DNA of 64,000 nt from Pseudomonas defluvii (lineage in GTDB: Bacteria > Pseudomonadota > Gammaproteobacteria > Pseudomonadales > Pseudomonadaceae): the NCBI RefSeq assembly GCF_001695625.1, contig NZ_MBPN01000003.1, positions 42,866 to 106,865 of the forward strand. Direction: 5' to 3'. This document shows, in pieces, positions 8,220 through 17,087 of the stretch. The position numbers were made by a program, and so were the translations under genes. The notes beneath the pieces are model-generated. The model saw only the letters and a program-made list of their open reading frames with translations. It did not search any database and was not told the origin of the DNA. Within the stretch, counting starts at the first letter, position 1. Each line of letters begins with the position of its first letter.

Positions 8220-9350
8220 TTAGCCTTTGGCGGTACGTTTTTTCTTCTCGGGGTCGTCGAACGGCATTTCATGGGCGATGGCGCTGGCTTCCAGGCTGCC
8301 TTTGACCACCAGTGGCGTGCCATGCACGGCGATGGCGGTGTCCATTCGGGCGATGGCCAGGGAACGTTGTGTCAGGCGTGAGTACATAGGGCAGGTGATA
8401 ACGCCGACCTGCTTGCCGTCCTGCCATAAGGTATCGCCTGGTTCGGCGGCGAGTGGGGCGTCTATCAGTACGCCGAAGATCTTGAAACGCTCCTGACCTT
8501 GCAGGCGGTAGTGCTCGTGGGCGCCGCGAAAGTCCTGCTTGCCTGGCGAGACGGTGAAGTCCAGGCCCAGCTCCCAGAGCGTGTCCCCGGCTTTTTCCTG
8601 CGCAAACGGGTACATCTCGGAATTGTCATAGGGGAAGAACAGCAGGTAGCTTTCGGTGCGCAGCCAATCCAGGGCGAGGAACGCACAGGGGATGATGCCC
8701 AGAGGATGGCCTTTCTCCAGAATGGTGTCCCAGATCAAGGGGGCATCGGCGGCCTTGCAGAAGATCTCATAGCCGCGTTCGCCGGTGTAGCCGGTGCGCG
8801 AGATCATCACCGGGCGACCGAAGAGTGTGGTCTGGACATGGTGGAAGTAGGGCAGGTCGCGAATGCCCGGCACGTGTTCGGCAAGGAAGTCCACCGCCAA
8901 GGGGCCTTGCAGCGAGAGGTCGTGGAGGTCGTCATCGAACAGCACGGCGACCTGGCGCCCCGCCGCCTGGCGAACCAGCATCTCATGGCCGTTGCCTGCC
9001 CCGTGCACGACCATGAAGGCGTTAGGGCCCGTGCGATAGATCACGCAGTCATCGGCGAACTTCCCGTCTTCGTTGAGCATGCAGGCATACACCGACTTGC
9101 CCGGGTAGACCTTGCTGATATCCCGAGTGGTGGCGTAGCTGAGCAGGCTTTCGGCGTGAGGCCCGACGTAGTGGACTTTCTTCAGCCCCGAGACATCCAT
9201 CAGGCCAGCCTTGGTACGGATCGCCTCGTGATGGTCGGCCAGGTCCGAGGCGTAGGTCCAGGCGGTGCCCATGCCGTTCCAGTCTTCGAGCGCGGAGCCC
9301 AGGGCCAGGTGTCGGTCGCGCAGTGCGCTGATGCGCCATGAATGAGCCAT
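8220..9350 (-). CDS. GcvT-like, folate-dependent aminomethyltransferase (dimethylamine monooxygenase cluster)
   Basis: A 376-residue protein of the aminomethyltransferase (GcvT) fold, with the family segment LMDVSGLKKVHYVGP near residue 50, the folate-pocket signature PVMISRTGYTGERGYEIFC at about 195-213, and a C-terminal barrel. Such proteins accept one-carbon units onto tetrahydrofolate. In the heme-dependent N-demethylase/dimethylamine monooxygenase clusters a GcvT-like subunit is thought to capture formaldehyde. It lies 33 bases after the DUF3445 heme subunit and 70 bases before purU, so it is not the housekeeping glycine-cleavage T protein. It may correspond to DmmC in that nomenclature. 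Confidence 0.82.
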   Translation of the reverse strand: MAHSWRISALRDRHLALGSALEDWNGMGTAWTYASDLADHHEAIRTKAGLMDVSGLKKVHYVGPHAESLLSYATTRDISKVYPGKSVYACMLNEDGKFADDCVIYRTGPNAFMVVHGAGNGHEMLVRQAAGRQVAVLFDDDLHDLSLQGPLAVDFLAEHVPGIRDLPYFHHVQTTLFGRPVMISRTGYTGERGYEIFCKAADAPLIWDTILEKGHPLGIIPCAFLALDWLRTESYLLFFPYDNSEMYPFAQEKAGDTLWELGLDFTVSPGKQDFRGAHEHYRLQGQERFKIFGVLIDAPLAAEPGDTLWQDGKQVGVITCPMYSRLTQRSLAIARMDTAIAVHGTPLVVKGSLEASAIAHEMPFDDPEKKKRTAKG

Positions 9351-9383
9351 TGATCGTTTCCTTCTAACGGGTCGTTGAGAGAG

Positions 9384-10400
9384 TCAGGCGTGTGGGTCGA
9401 ACTGGCTGAGCCACTCCAGCAATGGCTGGCGGTAGCGGGTCATGCCCTTGTAGTCGGCGATGGGGGCGGGCAAGTCGCGTAGCACGCGATGCAGGCGCTT
9501 GGCCCAGGCGGGGTTGGTGACGAGTTCGTTGAGGCTGATCAGGTAGGTACGAATACTGAACATCAGCCCGTTGCTGCGCGGCAGGCGCGCCATGAATTGC
9601 AGCTCGACCCGCAGGTGCACCAAGGCCCCGGCGTTTTCTGCGGTGACGGTGCTGCGGTCGTGGCCCCATTCGTGGAAGGTTTCCGGCGAAGTGTCCATGC
9701 GCGGATTGATCGTCAGCGTCCAGTTCAAGCGGCGTACCGGCTTGTCCACTTGAATGTTCAGCAGGTATTTCAAGGCACGGTCAAACACGCCCAGTTCATG
9801 CGCCATGGGCACTGGGGTGTGCCATTGCTTGAAACTCATGCCGGCGTCGAAGGCCAGTGACCAGTCCGCCGGGCTTGTGACCATGCCCGCATCCATGAAC
9901 AGGTCGTTGTCGCGCTGGTCGAGCAGGGCGATATCCCCCTGAACCTGGCGGGTAATGAACTCCAGTGGTTCGCAGGGCAGTGTGTCGGGATCACCAAAGG
10001 TAAAGTGCTGATCGATACCCAGAACGTGGTTCTGCCAATGCCATTGGTCACCGGTACGGGTGAGGCTGAATAGCGTCGGGTAGTCGTTGCTCAGGTGTTC
10101 CATGAACATCTGCAGCGCGTCCCAGGTAGCCGTCTGCATATGTGGCATGACCAGATAGCGGCGCGGGTCTTGCTGCACTACCCGCGCCCGCTCGGCCATC
10201 TCGGAGCGGTAGTGCTCGTCAATGTCGAACCAGTGCTCGAACACCGAGCCCGGCTCGCGGGGCGTGGCCGGTTCGATGTTGACCGAGTACATGTACTGGT
10301 CTTCCGGGAATGGGAACGGAAAACGTGCGATCGCTTGGGCACTGTTGCTAAAGGTGAAGTCGTCGCGGTACGTCTCGATGGGTTTGAGGGTCGGTGTCAT
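9384..10400 (-). CDS. dmmD: Heme-dependent oxidative N-demethylase catalytic subunit (DUF3445), dimethylamine monooxygenase
   Basis: A 338-residue DUF3445-family protein. The family includes the heme-binding PAS-fold subunit of the oxidative N-demethylase described in Pseudomonas mendocina and of dimethylamine monooxygenase in methylotrophs. It oxidises dimethylamine to monomethylamine and formaldehyde with O2. Family-like segments include EDQYMYSVNIEPATP (about 35-49), GDQWHWQNHVLG and INPRMDTSPETFHEWGHDRS. The ATG at 10400 is used; the frame is open to 10466. Subunit letters follow the dmmDABC scheme from memory, so the symbol is tentative. The neighbouring reductase and DmmA-like genes support the call. 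Confidence 0.85.
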   Translation of the reverse strand: MTPTLKPIETYRDDFTFSNSAQAIARFPFPFPEDQYMYSVNIEPATPREPGSVFEHWFDIDEHYRSEMAERARVVQQDPRRYLVMPHMQTATWDALQMFMEHLSNDYPTLFSLTRTGDQWHWQNHVLGIDQHFTFGDPDTLPCEPLEFITRQVQGDIALLDQRDNDLFMDAGMVTSPADWSLAFDAGMSFKQWHTPVPMAHELGVFDRALKYLLNIQVDKPVRRLNWTLTINPRMDTSPETFHEWGHDRSTVTAENAGALVHLRVELQFMARLPRSNGLMFSIRTYLISLNELVTNPAWAKRLHRVLRDLPAPIADYKGMTRYRQPLLEWLSQFDPHA

Positions 10401-10420
10401 GGCCAGGCTCCAGGCAAAAG

Positions 10421-11359
10421 TCAGAGGTCGAGCACCAGCGAGCTGCCACAGCCGCGGGACACACACGGCATCAGGCGGTCAGCGCGCTCGGTAGCGGCAA
10501 GGAAGTGGTCGCGGTGGGTTACATCGCCCTTCACGTAGCGGGTCACGCATTGCCCGCAAACCCCGCCACGGCAGAGGTTGGGAATTTCGACCGCATTGGC
10601 CTCGAGGGCTTCGAGCAGGCTTTCGTCAGCGCCGACCTCGATACGCCGTCCACTCTGTGCCAATTCAACGCTGAACGGTACGCCGGGTTCGGCGCTGCTG
10701 AAGGCTTCCCAGTGAATACGTCCGTCCGGCCAGCCCAAGGCACTGGCCTGTTCCCGGACGCTGGCCAGCAGTCGCTGCGGCCCGCAGATGTACAGGTGGC
10801 TGCCCAGTGGTTGGTTGCTCAGGATCGGTGCCAGGTTCAGTGGCCGCTCAAGGCTGTCGTAGGCATGCAGCCTGTCGCCCAGGCGCGTGGCCAGCGGCTG
10901 CACATAGGCATCGGTGAGGCCGCTGCGATAGGCGTAGTGCAGCTCAAATGAGGCGCCTTCGCATAACAGGTGCTCGCTGTAGGCCAGAAACGGTGTGATG
11001 CCGATACCCCCGGCGATCAGGATGTGATGACGACCCAGGGTATGAATGGGGAACAGGTTGGCGGGGCGAGAGACGTTCAGCACTTCGCCCACCTTCAGGG
11101 TTTCGTGCAGGTACCTTGAACCGCCGCGTGAGTGTTCCTGCAAGCGCACGGCAATGCGATAGGCCGTGCGGCCTGCAGGTGCGTTCAGCAGTGAGTAGGC
11201 ATTGCGCAGGGTGCGTTGTGCCAGCGGAACATGTACCTGGATATGGCTGCCTGCCGAGTAAGGGGGCAGGGCGGTGTCGACGGCTTCAAAGGTGATCTCG
11301 CGAATCACCGGGGTGATGTTGATGGCAGCCTGCACGCGTACCTGGATAACGTCATTCAT
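10421..11359 (-). CDS. dmmB: Ferredoxin reductase (PDR/VanB type) of dimethylamine monooxygenase
   Basis: A 312-residue electron-transfer protein. An N-terminal flavin-binding barrel (SAGSHIQVHVP, then RNAYSLLNAP) is followed by an NAD(P)H domain (HILIAGGIGITPFLAY) and a C-terminal plant-type [2Fe-2S] ferredoxin with CRGGVCGQC and a fourth Cys in LMPCVSRG. It would pass electrons from NAD(P)H to the heme subunit. The ATG at 11359 overlaps the upstream stop by four bases (ATGA), which indicates translational coupling. The next gene starts 20 bases downstream. Confidence 0.9.
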   Translation of the reverse strand: MNDVIQVRVQAAINITPVIREITFEAVDTALPPYSAGSHIQVHVPLAQRTLRNAYSLLNAPAGRTAYRIAVRLQEHSRGGSRYLHETLKVGEVLNVSRPANLFPIHTLGRHHILIAGGIGITPFLAYSEHLLCEGASFELHYAYRSGLTDAYVQPLATRLGDRLHAYDSLERPLNLAPILSNQPLGSHLYICGPQRLLASVREQASALGWPDGRIHWEAFSSAEPGVPFSVELAQSGRRIEVGADESLLEALEANAVEIPNLCRGGVCGQCVTRYVKGDVTHRDHFLAATERADRLMPCVSRGCGSSLVLDL

Positions 11360-11904
11360 GCTGGCAACTCCGAGTAGGGTGCGTCTGCATTCAGGCAAAC
11401 GCCCAGGTAGGCACCCAAGCGTCGTGAGAAATGCCCACGCACCTCCAAGGCAACAGCGCAGGCCGGGCATTTCACCGCGTCGGCCAGCGGGTGGCTGTGC
11501 ACGCTGGAGCAGTGCACACAGTAAACAGGGCGTTGCACGGTTTCGGTTGGGGCGCAGAGGCTGATTTCGTCGTTCGAAAAACCGTGCGTGATGGCCTGTG
11601 CATGGATCGCCCAGATGAAGGCTTCGCTGCCGAGCACATGCAGTTGCACACCCACATGCAGGCGTGCAAAGCGCTGCTCCAGGACCTGCTGCAGGCTCTG
11701 CAGCGAAGGGCTGTCCGCGGCTCCCAGAACCAGGCAGTCGACCTGTCGGGTTTGCGCCAGGCGGCTGACCAGTGCCTGTGTGCGCGGCAAGTCACTGCCG
11801 TCGCTGATCAAAAGGTGGCACTGGGCATCGGGATTGATTGCCATGGGCGGGTAGTAAGGGACGCTTTTGAATGGGGCATGGGGGCTTGCCGTTGAGTTGG
11901 CCAT
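11356..11904 (-). CDS. dmmA: Dimethylamine monooxygenase subunit DmmA family protein
   Basis: A 182-residue protein and the first gene of the five-gene operon dmmA-dmmB-DUF3445-gcvT-like-purU. The N-terminal part (about 40-120) has an alternating beta/alpha look (CHLLISDGSDLPRTQAL, VDCLVLGAAD). The C-terminal part has two cysteine pairs, YCVHC and KCPAC, resembling a small metal ribbon. It matches the DmmA family by size, layout and neighbours. Its exact role is not established here; an accessory or electron-transfer function in the complex is likely. Confidence 0.75.
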   Translation of the reverse strand: MANSTASPHAPFKSVPYYPPMAINPDAQCHLLISDGSDLPRTQALVSRLAQTRQVDCLVLGAADSPSLQSLQQVLEQRFARLHVGVQLHVLGSEAFIWAIHAQAITHGFSNDEISLCAPTETVQRPVYCVHCSSVHSHPLADAVKCPACAVALEVRGHFSRRLGAYLGVCLNADAPYSELPA

Positions 11905-12251
11905 GTGCGCTCTCTGCTGGGTGGATCACCCTGGCAAGCCTGAAGGACTGGCCAGGCGGGATAGGCTCATCAGTGGCAGGGTCAAGTCGTAAGGTCGCGT
12001 GCAACGCTTTGATGCAATCGAGGCCTTCAGGCCTTCTGTTGGTGCGCGCTGTTTCGCCTCGGGCAGCGCCTGCGCCTTGCACGGATGGCTCAGGGCGCTC
12101 TTTCCTGTTGGTAGATATAGTTTCCTACAGGGAATTACCTGGCAATTCGCTCATTGGGAGTACCTCTTAAGGGGTAATGCAAAGGGGTACGGAACTTGCT
12201 CATTGATTCATCCTGCAATGACACCGCTGTCGGCATGCAGGAGGAGGGTCT
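11905..12251. promoter_or_regulatory. Divergent control region between dmm operon and sensor kinase operon
   Basis: A 347-base gap between two diverging operons. It holds the 7-2-7 operator at 12161-12176, a further AGGGGTA heptamer at 12183-12189 and a TACCTGG heptamer at 12136-12142. All three are nearer the kinase gene, about 60-115 bases before its start and 230-290 bases before dmmA. No good sigma-54 or sigma-70 promoter could be assigned with confidence. A strong ribosome site (AGGAGGAGG) is at 12239-12247. Confidence 0.6.
12161..12176. promoter_or_regulatory. 7-2-7 inverted repeat operator in the dmm/kinase intergenic region
   Basis: TACCTCT-TA-AGGGGTA fits the NarL-type heptamer pair with one symmetric mismatch. 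It shares the TACCTCY core with the amtB and tmm operators. The cognate regulator is probably the one encoded at 13244-13930. Confidence 0.65.
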
Positions 12252-13247
12252 TTGACGGATTGTCCAATGAGCGAGTACGCGGCTATCGACCAGAAGGCGT
12301 TGACGTTACTGCAAACCGAATTGCTGTTTGCCCTGCTGGGTGAAGAGGACGTCAATCTGCTGCTCGAGGGCTTTGTTGCCCAAGCCTCCAGCCTGCTTGT
12401 GGGTGCGAGCCTGCACCTGGACCTGCACATGCCGGCCGCGCCCGAAGACGAACGTGCGGTCAATGTTCACGTGCCCGGCCAAGAGGGGCATGGACGGTTG
12501 ACGATGAGTGTCGTGGAGGTCGCTCCCGAGGGCGCGCGGACGCTGCTGCTGGAGCTTGCCCGCTTTATTGAGCGCGTGTTGCTGCATGCATTCAAAGGCT
12601 CCCTGCTATCACCCGGCCAACGTGCAGTACCGCAGTCGATGATTGCCCGGGAATTGCACGATGGGGTCGCCCAGGAGCTGGCCTATCTGTCACTGCAGAC
12701 CGCTCGGCTGCAGCGTCGTATACAGCAGCCAGACAAGGCCTTGGCCATCGTCGAGGTGCTCAAGGGCGGGCTGTCGAGGTTACAGCGGCAAGTCCGCGAA
12801 CTGATCAGTGAAGCGCGGCTGACCATGAACGGCAAAACCCTGCGTGAGTCTCTCGGCGAATCCGTCGAGGAGCTCTCACGGCGCAGCAACATGGTGTTTC
12901 ATCTGGACAACCGATTGCCCGATGGTCTGTTGTCGGGCGACGTCGAACTGCAGCTGCTGCAAATTGTTCGCGAGGCACTGGTCAACGCGCTGCGCCATGC
13001 GCGGGCGCGCAATGTCTGGATCAGCCTTGTCCGTGACAATGCCGCCGGGGTGTTGATGCATGTCGAGGACGACGGCATCGGGCTGCAACCGGCTTCACAT
13101 GAGGTTGGGCATTTTGGCATGTCCATCATGCAGGAACGGGCGGCGCTGATCGGCGCCGGGTTTGAGGTCGGGGCACGCCAGGGTGGAGGCACTCGCCTGG
13201 CGCTGGTGCTCCCAGCTGAGGCATTTTCCTTGAGGAGTCACCCATGA
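12252..13247 (+). CDS. Soluble NarX-like sensor histidine kinase
   Basis: A 331-residue kinase with no transmembrane segment. The phospho-acceptor block is IARELHDGVAQELAYLSLQ (HisKA_3 type, His136), followed by HATPase motifs IVREALVNALRHA (N box), VEDDGIGL and GGGTRLAL. The first 125 residues match no domain I recognise and may sense a cytoplasmic ligand. I accept the TTG at 12252 because AGGAGGAGG is correctly spaced for it; an ATG at 12267 would be 19 bases or more away. The stop overlaps the regulator start (ATGA). It is likely to phosphorylate the next gene product. Confidence 0.88.
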   Translation: MTDCPMSEYAAIDQKALTLLQTELLFALLGEEDVNLLLEGFVAQASSLLVGASLHLDLHMPAAPEDERAVNVHVPGQEGHGRLTMSVVEVAPEGARTLLLELARFIERVLLHAFKGSLLSPGQRAVPQSMIARELHDGVAQELAYLSLQTARLQRRIQQPDKALAIVEVLKGGLSRLQRQVRELISEARLTMNGKTLRESLGESVEELSRRSNMVFHLDNRLPDGLLSGDVELQLLQIVREALVNALRHARARNVWISLVRDNAAGVLMHVEDDGIGLQPASHEVGHFGMSIMQERAALIGAGFEVGARQGGGTRLALVLPAEAFSLRSHP

Positions 13248-13930
13248 ATCACACATCGATCGTCTTGATTGATGACCATCCCTTGTTCCGCCGTGGCCTT
13301 TCGGAAATGTTCGCCGACAGCGGCGACCATGAAGTGGTCGGGCAGGCGGCAGAAGGGCTGCTGGGGATCGACCTGGTGCTGGGGCTCAAGCCCGATTGCG
13401 TCTTGCTCGACCTGCACATGCCTGGCATGACGGGGCTGCAGGTGCTTGAGGAGTTGAATCGGCTCAAGTGTGAATGTCAGGTGATCGTGCTGACGGCCTC
13501 GCTTGACCGGGTGGAACTGGTCACCGCGTTGCGCCTCGGGGCTCAGGGCTTCTTGCTTAAAGACACCGATCCTGAGGTGTTGCTCGACTATGTCCGCTGT
13601 TGTGGCCGAGGCTCGGCGGTGCTCAACGAGAGCCTGGTGGCCTTGCTCGCGGATGCTTCCGGCACAGCCGTCAGCGATGCCGCAAGCGCGGCCCATGGCC
13701 AGTTCGCGGGCCTCACCGAGCGGGAGAAGCAAACCCTCAACCTGCTTGCCCATGGGTTGAGCAACAAACTCATTGCCCGTGACCTGCGGATCAGCGAGGG
13801 GACGGTGAAGGTGTACGTGAAGAACCTGATGCGCAAATTGCAGATGCGCTCACGCCTTGAATTGGCGGCCTGGGTTCACCAGAACTGTGCTACCCCGTTT
13901 GTCGGAGGGAGGACCAATGCCGTTCACTGA
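13244..13930 (+). CDS. NarL/FixJ-family response regulator
   Basis: A 228-residue two-domain regulator. The receiver domain has acidic residues LIDDHPL, phospho-acceptor Asp56 (VLLDLHMPG) and the switch Lys in GFLLKD. The C-terminal LuxR-type helix-turn-helix spans FAGLTEREKQTLNLLAHG to EGTVKVYVKNLMRKL. It is coupled to the upstream kinase by a four-base overlap. DNA-binding domains of this type bind heptamer pairs like the 7-2-7 sites found at three promoters in this locus, so I infer it controls tmm, dmm and amtB-glnK. Confidence 0.92.
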   Translation: MNHTSIVLIDDHPLFRRGLSEMFADSGDHEVVGQAAEGLLGIDLVLGLKPDCVLLDLHMPGMTGLQVLEELNRLKCECQVIVLTASLDRVELVTALRLGAQGFLLKDTDPEVLLDYVRCCGRGSAVLNESLVALLADASGTAVSDAASAAHGQFAGLTEREKQTLNLLAHGLSNKLIARDLRISEGTVKVYVKNLMRKLQMRSRLELAAWVHQNCATPFVGGRTNAVH

Positions 13931-14657
13931 GTTCGCGAGCGTGGCCAACCTGCTGGATGACTTTCCTGTCGCACTGGTGGTGCTCGATGGCGAGGCACGG
14001 ATCATCGGGCACAACGCCCACTGGTCACAGCGTATGACGCCGACGGTCGGCAGCCTGCTCAGCGATGCGGTTCACCATGAAGACCAAGCGCTGTGGCAGG
14101 CCTTCATCGCCCGTTGGCAAACGCCAGAACCCGTAGCGCAATCCCTTGAGCTGCGGCTGATCGATCAGGGCAACGGGGTGCTCTGGTGTGAGGTGTATTG
14201 CCGGTTCAAGGCCGGCTGTGCCCTGTTGTCGTTTCAAGACCGCACCTCTCGGCGTCAGCAGGAAATTCAATTGCTGGCCAGCCATCGCAGTGCCAGCGAC
14301 CTGTTGCACAACTTGCCGTTCATGATTTATCGCGGCCGGATCAATCGTGAGTGGAGCATGGAATTCGTCAGTCGAGGGTGTGAGCAACTGACCGGTTTCA
14401 GCGCGCAAGCTATCGAGGACCGGGACGCCGGCGGCTATGGTCGGCTGATCTTGTCGGAGTACGCTGATTACATCTGGTATGGCGTACAAACCGCATTGCT
14501 CCGGCGCGAACCGTATTCGCTGACGTATCAGATCCGTTGCGCCGATGGCACGGTCAAGTGGGTGCAGGAAGAGGGCACGGGCATTTTCACCGATGGCGGC
14601 GAGGTGCTGGGTATCGAAGGCGCGATCTTTGAGGTGCGGCCAGTCGCCGCTGGCTAG
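13917..14657 (+). CDS. PAS-domain protein without an output domain
   Basis: A 246-residue protein with two PAS-like units: about 8-115 (FPVALVVLDGEARIIGHN) and about 130-245 (FMIYRGRINREWSMEFVS, then IRCADGTVKWVQEEGTGIF, a PAC motif). No kinase, GGDEF or DNA-binding part follows. The ATG at 13917 has GGAGGGA upstream and overlaps the regulator gene by 14 bases, so it belongs to the same operon. It may be a ligand or redox sensor that tunes the kinase. Function is inferred only from context. Confidence 0.8.
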   Translation: MPFTEFASVANLLDDFPVALVVLDGEARIIGHNAHWSQRMTPTVGSLLSDAVHHEDQALWQAFIARWQTPEPVAQSLELRLIDQGNGVLWCEVYCRFKAGCALLSFQDRTSRRQQEIQLLASHRSASDLLHNLPFMIYRGRINREWSMEFVSRGCEQLTGFSAQAIEDRDAGGYGRLILSEYADYIWYGVQTALLRREPYSLTYQIRCADGTVKWVQEEGTGIFTDGGEVLGIEGAIFEVRPVAAG

Positions 14658-14667
14658 CCAGCGGCGA
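14644..14667. terminator. 24-bp perfect palindrome at the convergent ends of the PAS gene and tdm
   Basis: The arms TCGCCGCTGGCT and AGCCAGCGGCGA meet without a loop and span the PAS-gene stop codon TAG (14655-14657). In RNA it could form a GC-rich hairpin on either strand between convergent genes. There is no T tract, so the terminator call is tentative. Confidence 0.45.
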
Positions 14668-14710
14668 TGGACCTTGTGGCGTCGGTAGGTGTTCCGGTGA
14701 GCGTGCCGGG

Positions 14711-17053
14711 TCAGGCGCGCACGCGGCTCTTGTCCGGGTCATAGAAGATAGGCGCACAGACCGTAGCGTCGATGCGTTTTTGCAAACCATCGACTTTACC
14801 CACCTGCAGCGCTTGGCCAGGCTCCGCGTAGGCCACATCGACCCGACACAGGGCAATGTTGCTGGCCAGCAATGGCGAGCGACAGGCGCTGGTGATAACA
14901 CCGACCTGCGCGCGCCCGTGGTACACGCCATCACCGTGATGAGCCACTTCATTGCCTTGCAGTGTCAGCCCGACCAGTTTGTGCGTGGGATGCGCACTGC
15001 GCCGCAGCAAGGCCTCACGGCCAATAAAGTCATCAGTCTTGCTCTTGAGTGGCACACTGAAACCGATACCGGCCTCGAACGGATCGGTTTGGTCGGTGAA
15101 CTCGTAGCCCGCAAAAATCAGCCCAGCCTCGATGCGCAGCATGTCCAGGGCCTCCAGCCCCAGGGGCACGATCCCCAGGGGTTGGCCCAGGGCCCAGATA
15201 CGGTCCCAGATTTGTTCCGCATCCTGCGGTGCGCACCATACTTCGTAGCCCAGTTCGCCGGTGTAGCCGGTACGGGAAACCATGACCGGGCAGCCGTCGA
15301 AACCGTCCAGGCGTCCGACCAGAAAGCGGAACCAACCCAAAGCGTCCAGCCCGGGTTGAGTGGCGGGTGTCCAGATCATCTGTTTAAGCAGCTCACGGCT
15401 CAGCGGGCCTTGCACCGACAGGTTGTGGATCTTCTCGCTGGCGGACTTGACCCAGACTTTCATGCCGAGCTTTTGCGCCTGTTCACGTAGCCATACCCCG
15501 GCGTACTCTTCGCCGCAGATCCAGCGGAAGTTGTCCGGGCCAAGGCGCAACAATGTGCCGTCGTCGAGCATGCCGCCATGTTCATGGCACATGGCCGAGT
15601 AGACCACTTGGCCGACGGCCAGGCGCCTGATGTCGCGGGTCAGACAGTACTGCAGCAACGCCTCGGCGTCGGGGCCCAGGATCTCGAATTTGCGCAGTGC
15701 GGTCAGGTCCATGACGGCAACGCGCTCACGGCAGCCGTAGTACTCGTCGATTGCCCCAAAACCATCGAAGCGCAGCGGCAGCCAACAGTTGCGGTAATTG
15801 GTAAAGCTGCCGGTCAAGGCGCTGGTGCGGGAGTGGAATGCTGTCTCTTGGGTCAGCACCGGGTCGGCATCCGCCGTTTTTCGATTGGCCATGGCGATAG
15901 AGAATCGTTCCTTGTCGGCGTAGACACGAATATGGATATCGGTCGGGTTCCAGCCGTTGGCCGGGTCGATGTCATCGGGGCAGGAGGAACTGGCACAGAT
16001 CAGGTCGTTCATGGCCCGCATCAGGACGTAGTCACCCGGCCGCGACCAGGGCTCATCCATGACCATCTGTTGATGGGCGTCGATGGCCGTATTGAAAAAG
16101 AAGTTGATCGCCGGCCAGCCGCTGCGAGCCTGTACACCATGAGCCTGCAGGGCACGGCTGAGGTTGTCGCTGCAGTTGTCATGGGCAAAATAGCCATGGC
16201 TTTCGTAGTAGCGTGCGGTGCAGGCCAGGGCAAAGGCGTCGTGACGGCCAACCGTATCGCGTACAACCTCGAGCATGGGCCGCATCTGCCGATCGAAGAA
16301 CTTGGCGAACAACCCAGGGGCTGGATAGGCATTGCCGTTCAGGGTGCGGGTAACGGTCTGGTCGAGGTCGAACTCCAGGCCCTTGTCCAAGTCTCGACGG
16401 TTCAGGGCAACGAAGTCCGAGGACTGGCGCCCGGCGACATCGATGACCTGGATGTACTGCCCCTTGCTCACGGCATAGCTGCGGGCGCTACCGGCAGGCA
16501 AGGTGAATTCGTCCACCAGGTCGGCCAGCGGTTCTGGCAGCGTGGGCACATGAACCAACGAGGGATTGGCACGATGCACCCGTATCCGCAGTTCACTGGG
16601 TGTTTGCTGGGAGTCCACTGACGTTGCGTGAGCCGGCGCGGCAATAATCAGCAGCAGTGGCTCGCCAAGGGTGAACTGGCGACTGTAGCCTGCCGCCGAG
16701 TCGAGGCTCCACAGCATCCCTGCGCCAGGCAGGCGCTGGGTGTCGAAGCCACGTTTGGTGAGTGCCTGCAGTATGCGCTGCACCTGTCGGCTATTGCCTG
16801 CCAGCGCCTGTTGGATAAAGCCGAAACCGCTGCCAGCGATCAGCCCCAGGCTCGCCAACGCTGGGTTGATCCTGGTGCTGAAGGCCATGACCTCGCAAGG
16901 CTGGAGGCCCTCGACATCAGTTATCTGCAGGGTATCGCCCGGGCCCAGCTCGACCAGTGTCAGGCCGCCGCCGTTGACCCGGTAGTGCTCGGTCGCCGCT
17001 GTCTGTGTGAGCAGCCCGGGTTCCCATGGTCGTGAAATACGCGGTGCTTGCAT
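14711..17053 (-). CDS. tdm: Trimethylamine N-oxide demethylase Tdm
   Basis: A 780-residue fusion typical of Tdm: an N-terminal DUF1989-type region (about 30-370, with AVSKGQYIQVIDVAGRQS and the Cys-rich CASSSCPDDIDP) joined to a GcvT-like domain (about 390-780, with CPVMVSRTGYTGELGYEVWC). Tdm splits TMAO into dimethylamine and formaldehyde, and the GcvT half is thought to pass formaldehyde to THF. The start at 17053 has AGGAG upstream and removes 31 spurious residues of the open frame. It lies 34 bases downstream of tmm, whose product makes its substrate. Confidence 0.9.
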   Translation of the reverse strand: MQAPRISRPWEPGLLTQTAATEHYRVNGGGLTLVELGPGDTLQITDVEGLQPCEVMAFSTRINPALASLGLIAGSGFGFIQQALAGNSRQVQRILQALTKRGFDTQRLPGAGMLWSLDSAAGYSRQFTLGEPLLLIIAAPAHATSVDSQQTPSELRIRVHRANPSLVHVPTLPEPLADLVDEFTLPAGSARSYAVSKGQYIQVIDVAGRQSSDFVALNRRDLDKGLEFDLDQTVTRTLNGNAYPAPGLFAKFFDRQMRPMLEVVRDTVGRHDAFALACTARYYESHGYFAHDNCSDNLSRALQAHGVQARSGWPAINFFFNTAIDAHQQMVMDEPWSRPGDYVLMRAMNDLICASSSCPDDIDPANGWNPTDIHIRVYADKERFSIAMANRKTADADPVLTQETAFHSRTSALTGSFTNYRNCWLPLRFDGFGAIDEYYGCRERVAVMDLTALRKFEILGPDAEALLQYCLTRDIRRLAVGQVVYSAMCHEHGGMLDDGTLLRLGPDNFRWICGEEYAGVWLREQAQKLGMKVWVKSASEKIHNLSVQGPLSRELLKQMIWTPATQPGLDALGWFRFLVGRLDGFDGCPVMVSRTGYTGELGYEVWCAPQDAEQIWDRIWALGQPLGIVPLGLEALDMLRIEAGLIFAGYEFTDQTDPFEAGIGFSVPLKSKTDDFIGREALLRRSAHPTHKLVGLTLQGNEVAHHGDGVYHGRAQVGVITSACRSPLLASNIALCRVDVAYAEPGQALQVGKVDGLQKRIDATVCAPIFYDPDKSRVRA

Positions 17054-17087
17054 GCCGCTTCTCCTGTGTCCTGAGTACCTGGGCGGC

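Noticed and set aside
8499..9341. Plus-strand open frame of 280 codons opposite the GcvT-like gene
   Set aside because: The minus-strand product carries the family motifs. This frame has none.
11905..12030. Sigma-54 promoter for dmmA on the minus strand
   Set aside because: TGGCC and TTGCC occur, but GG-GC spacing is 14 or 18 bases instead of 12.
15578..16621. Plus-strand open frame of 347 codons opposite tdm
   Set aside because: Tdm motifs are continuous on the minus strand. This frame is a shadow.
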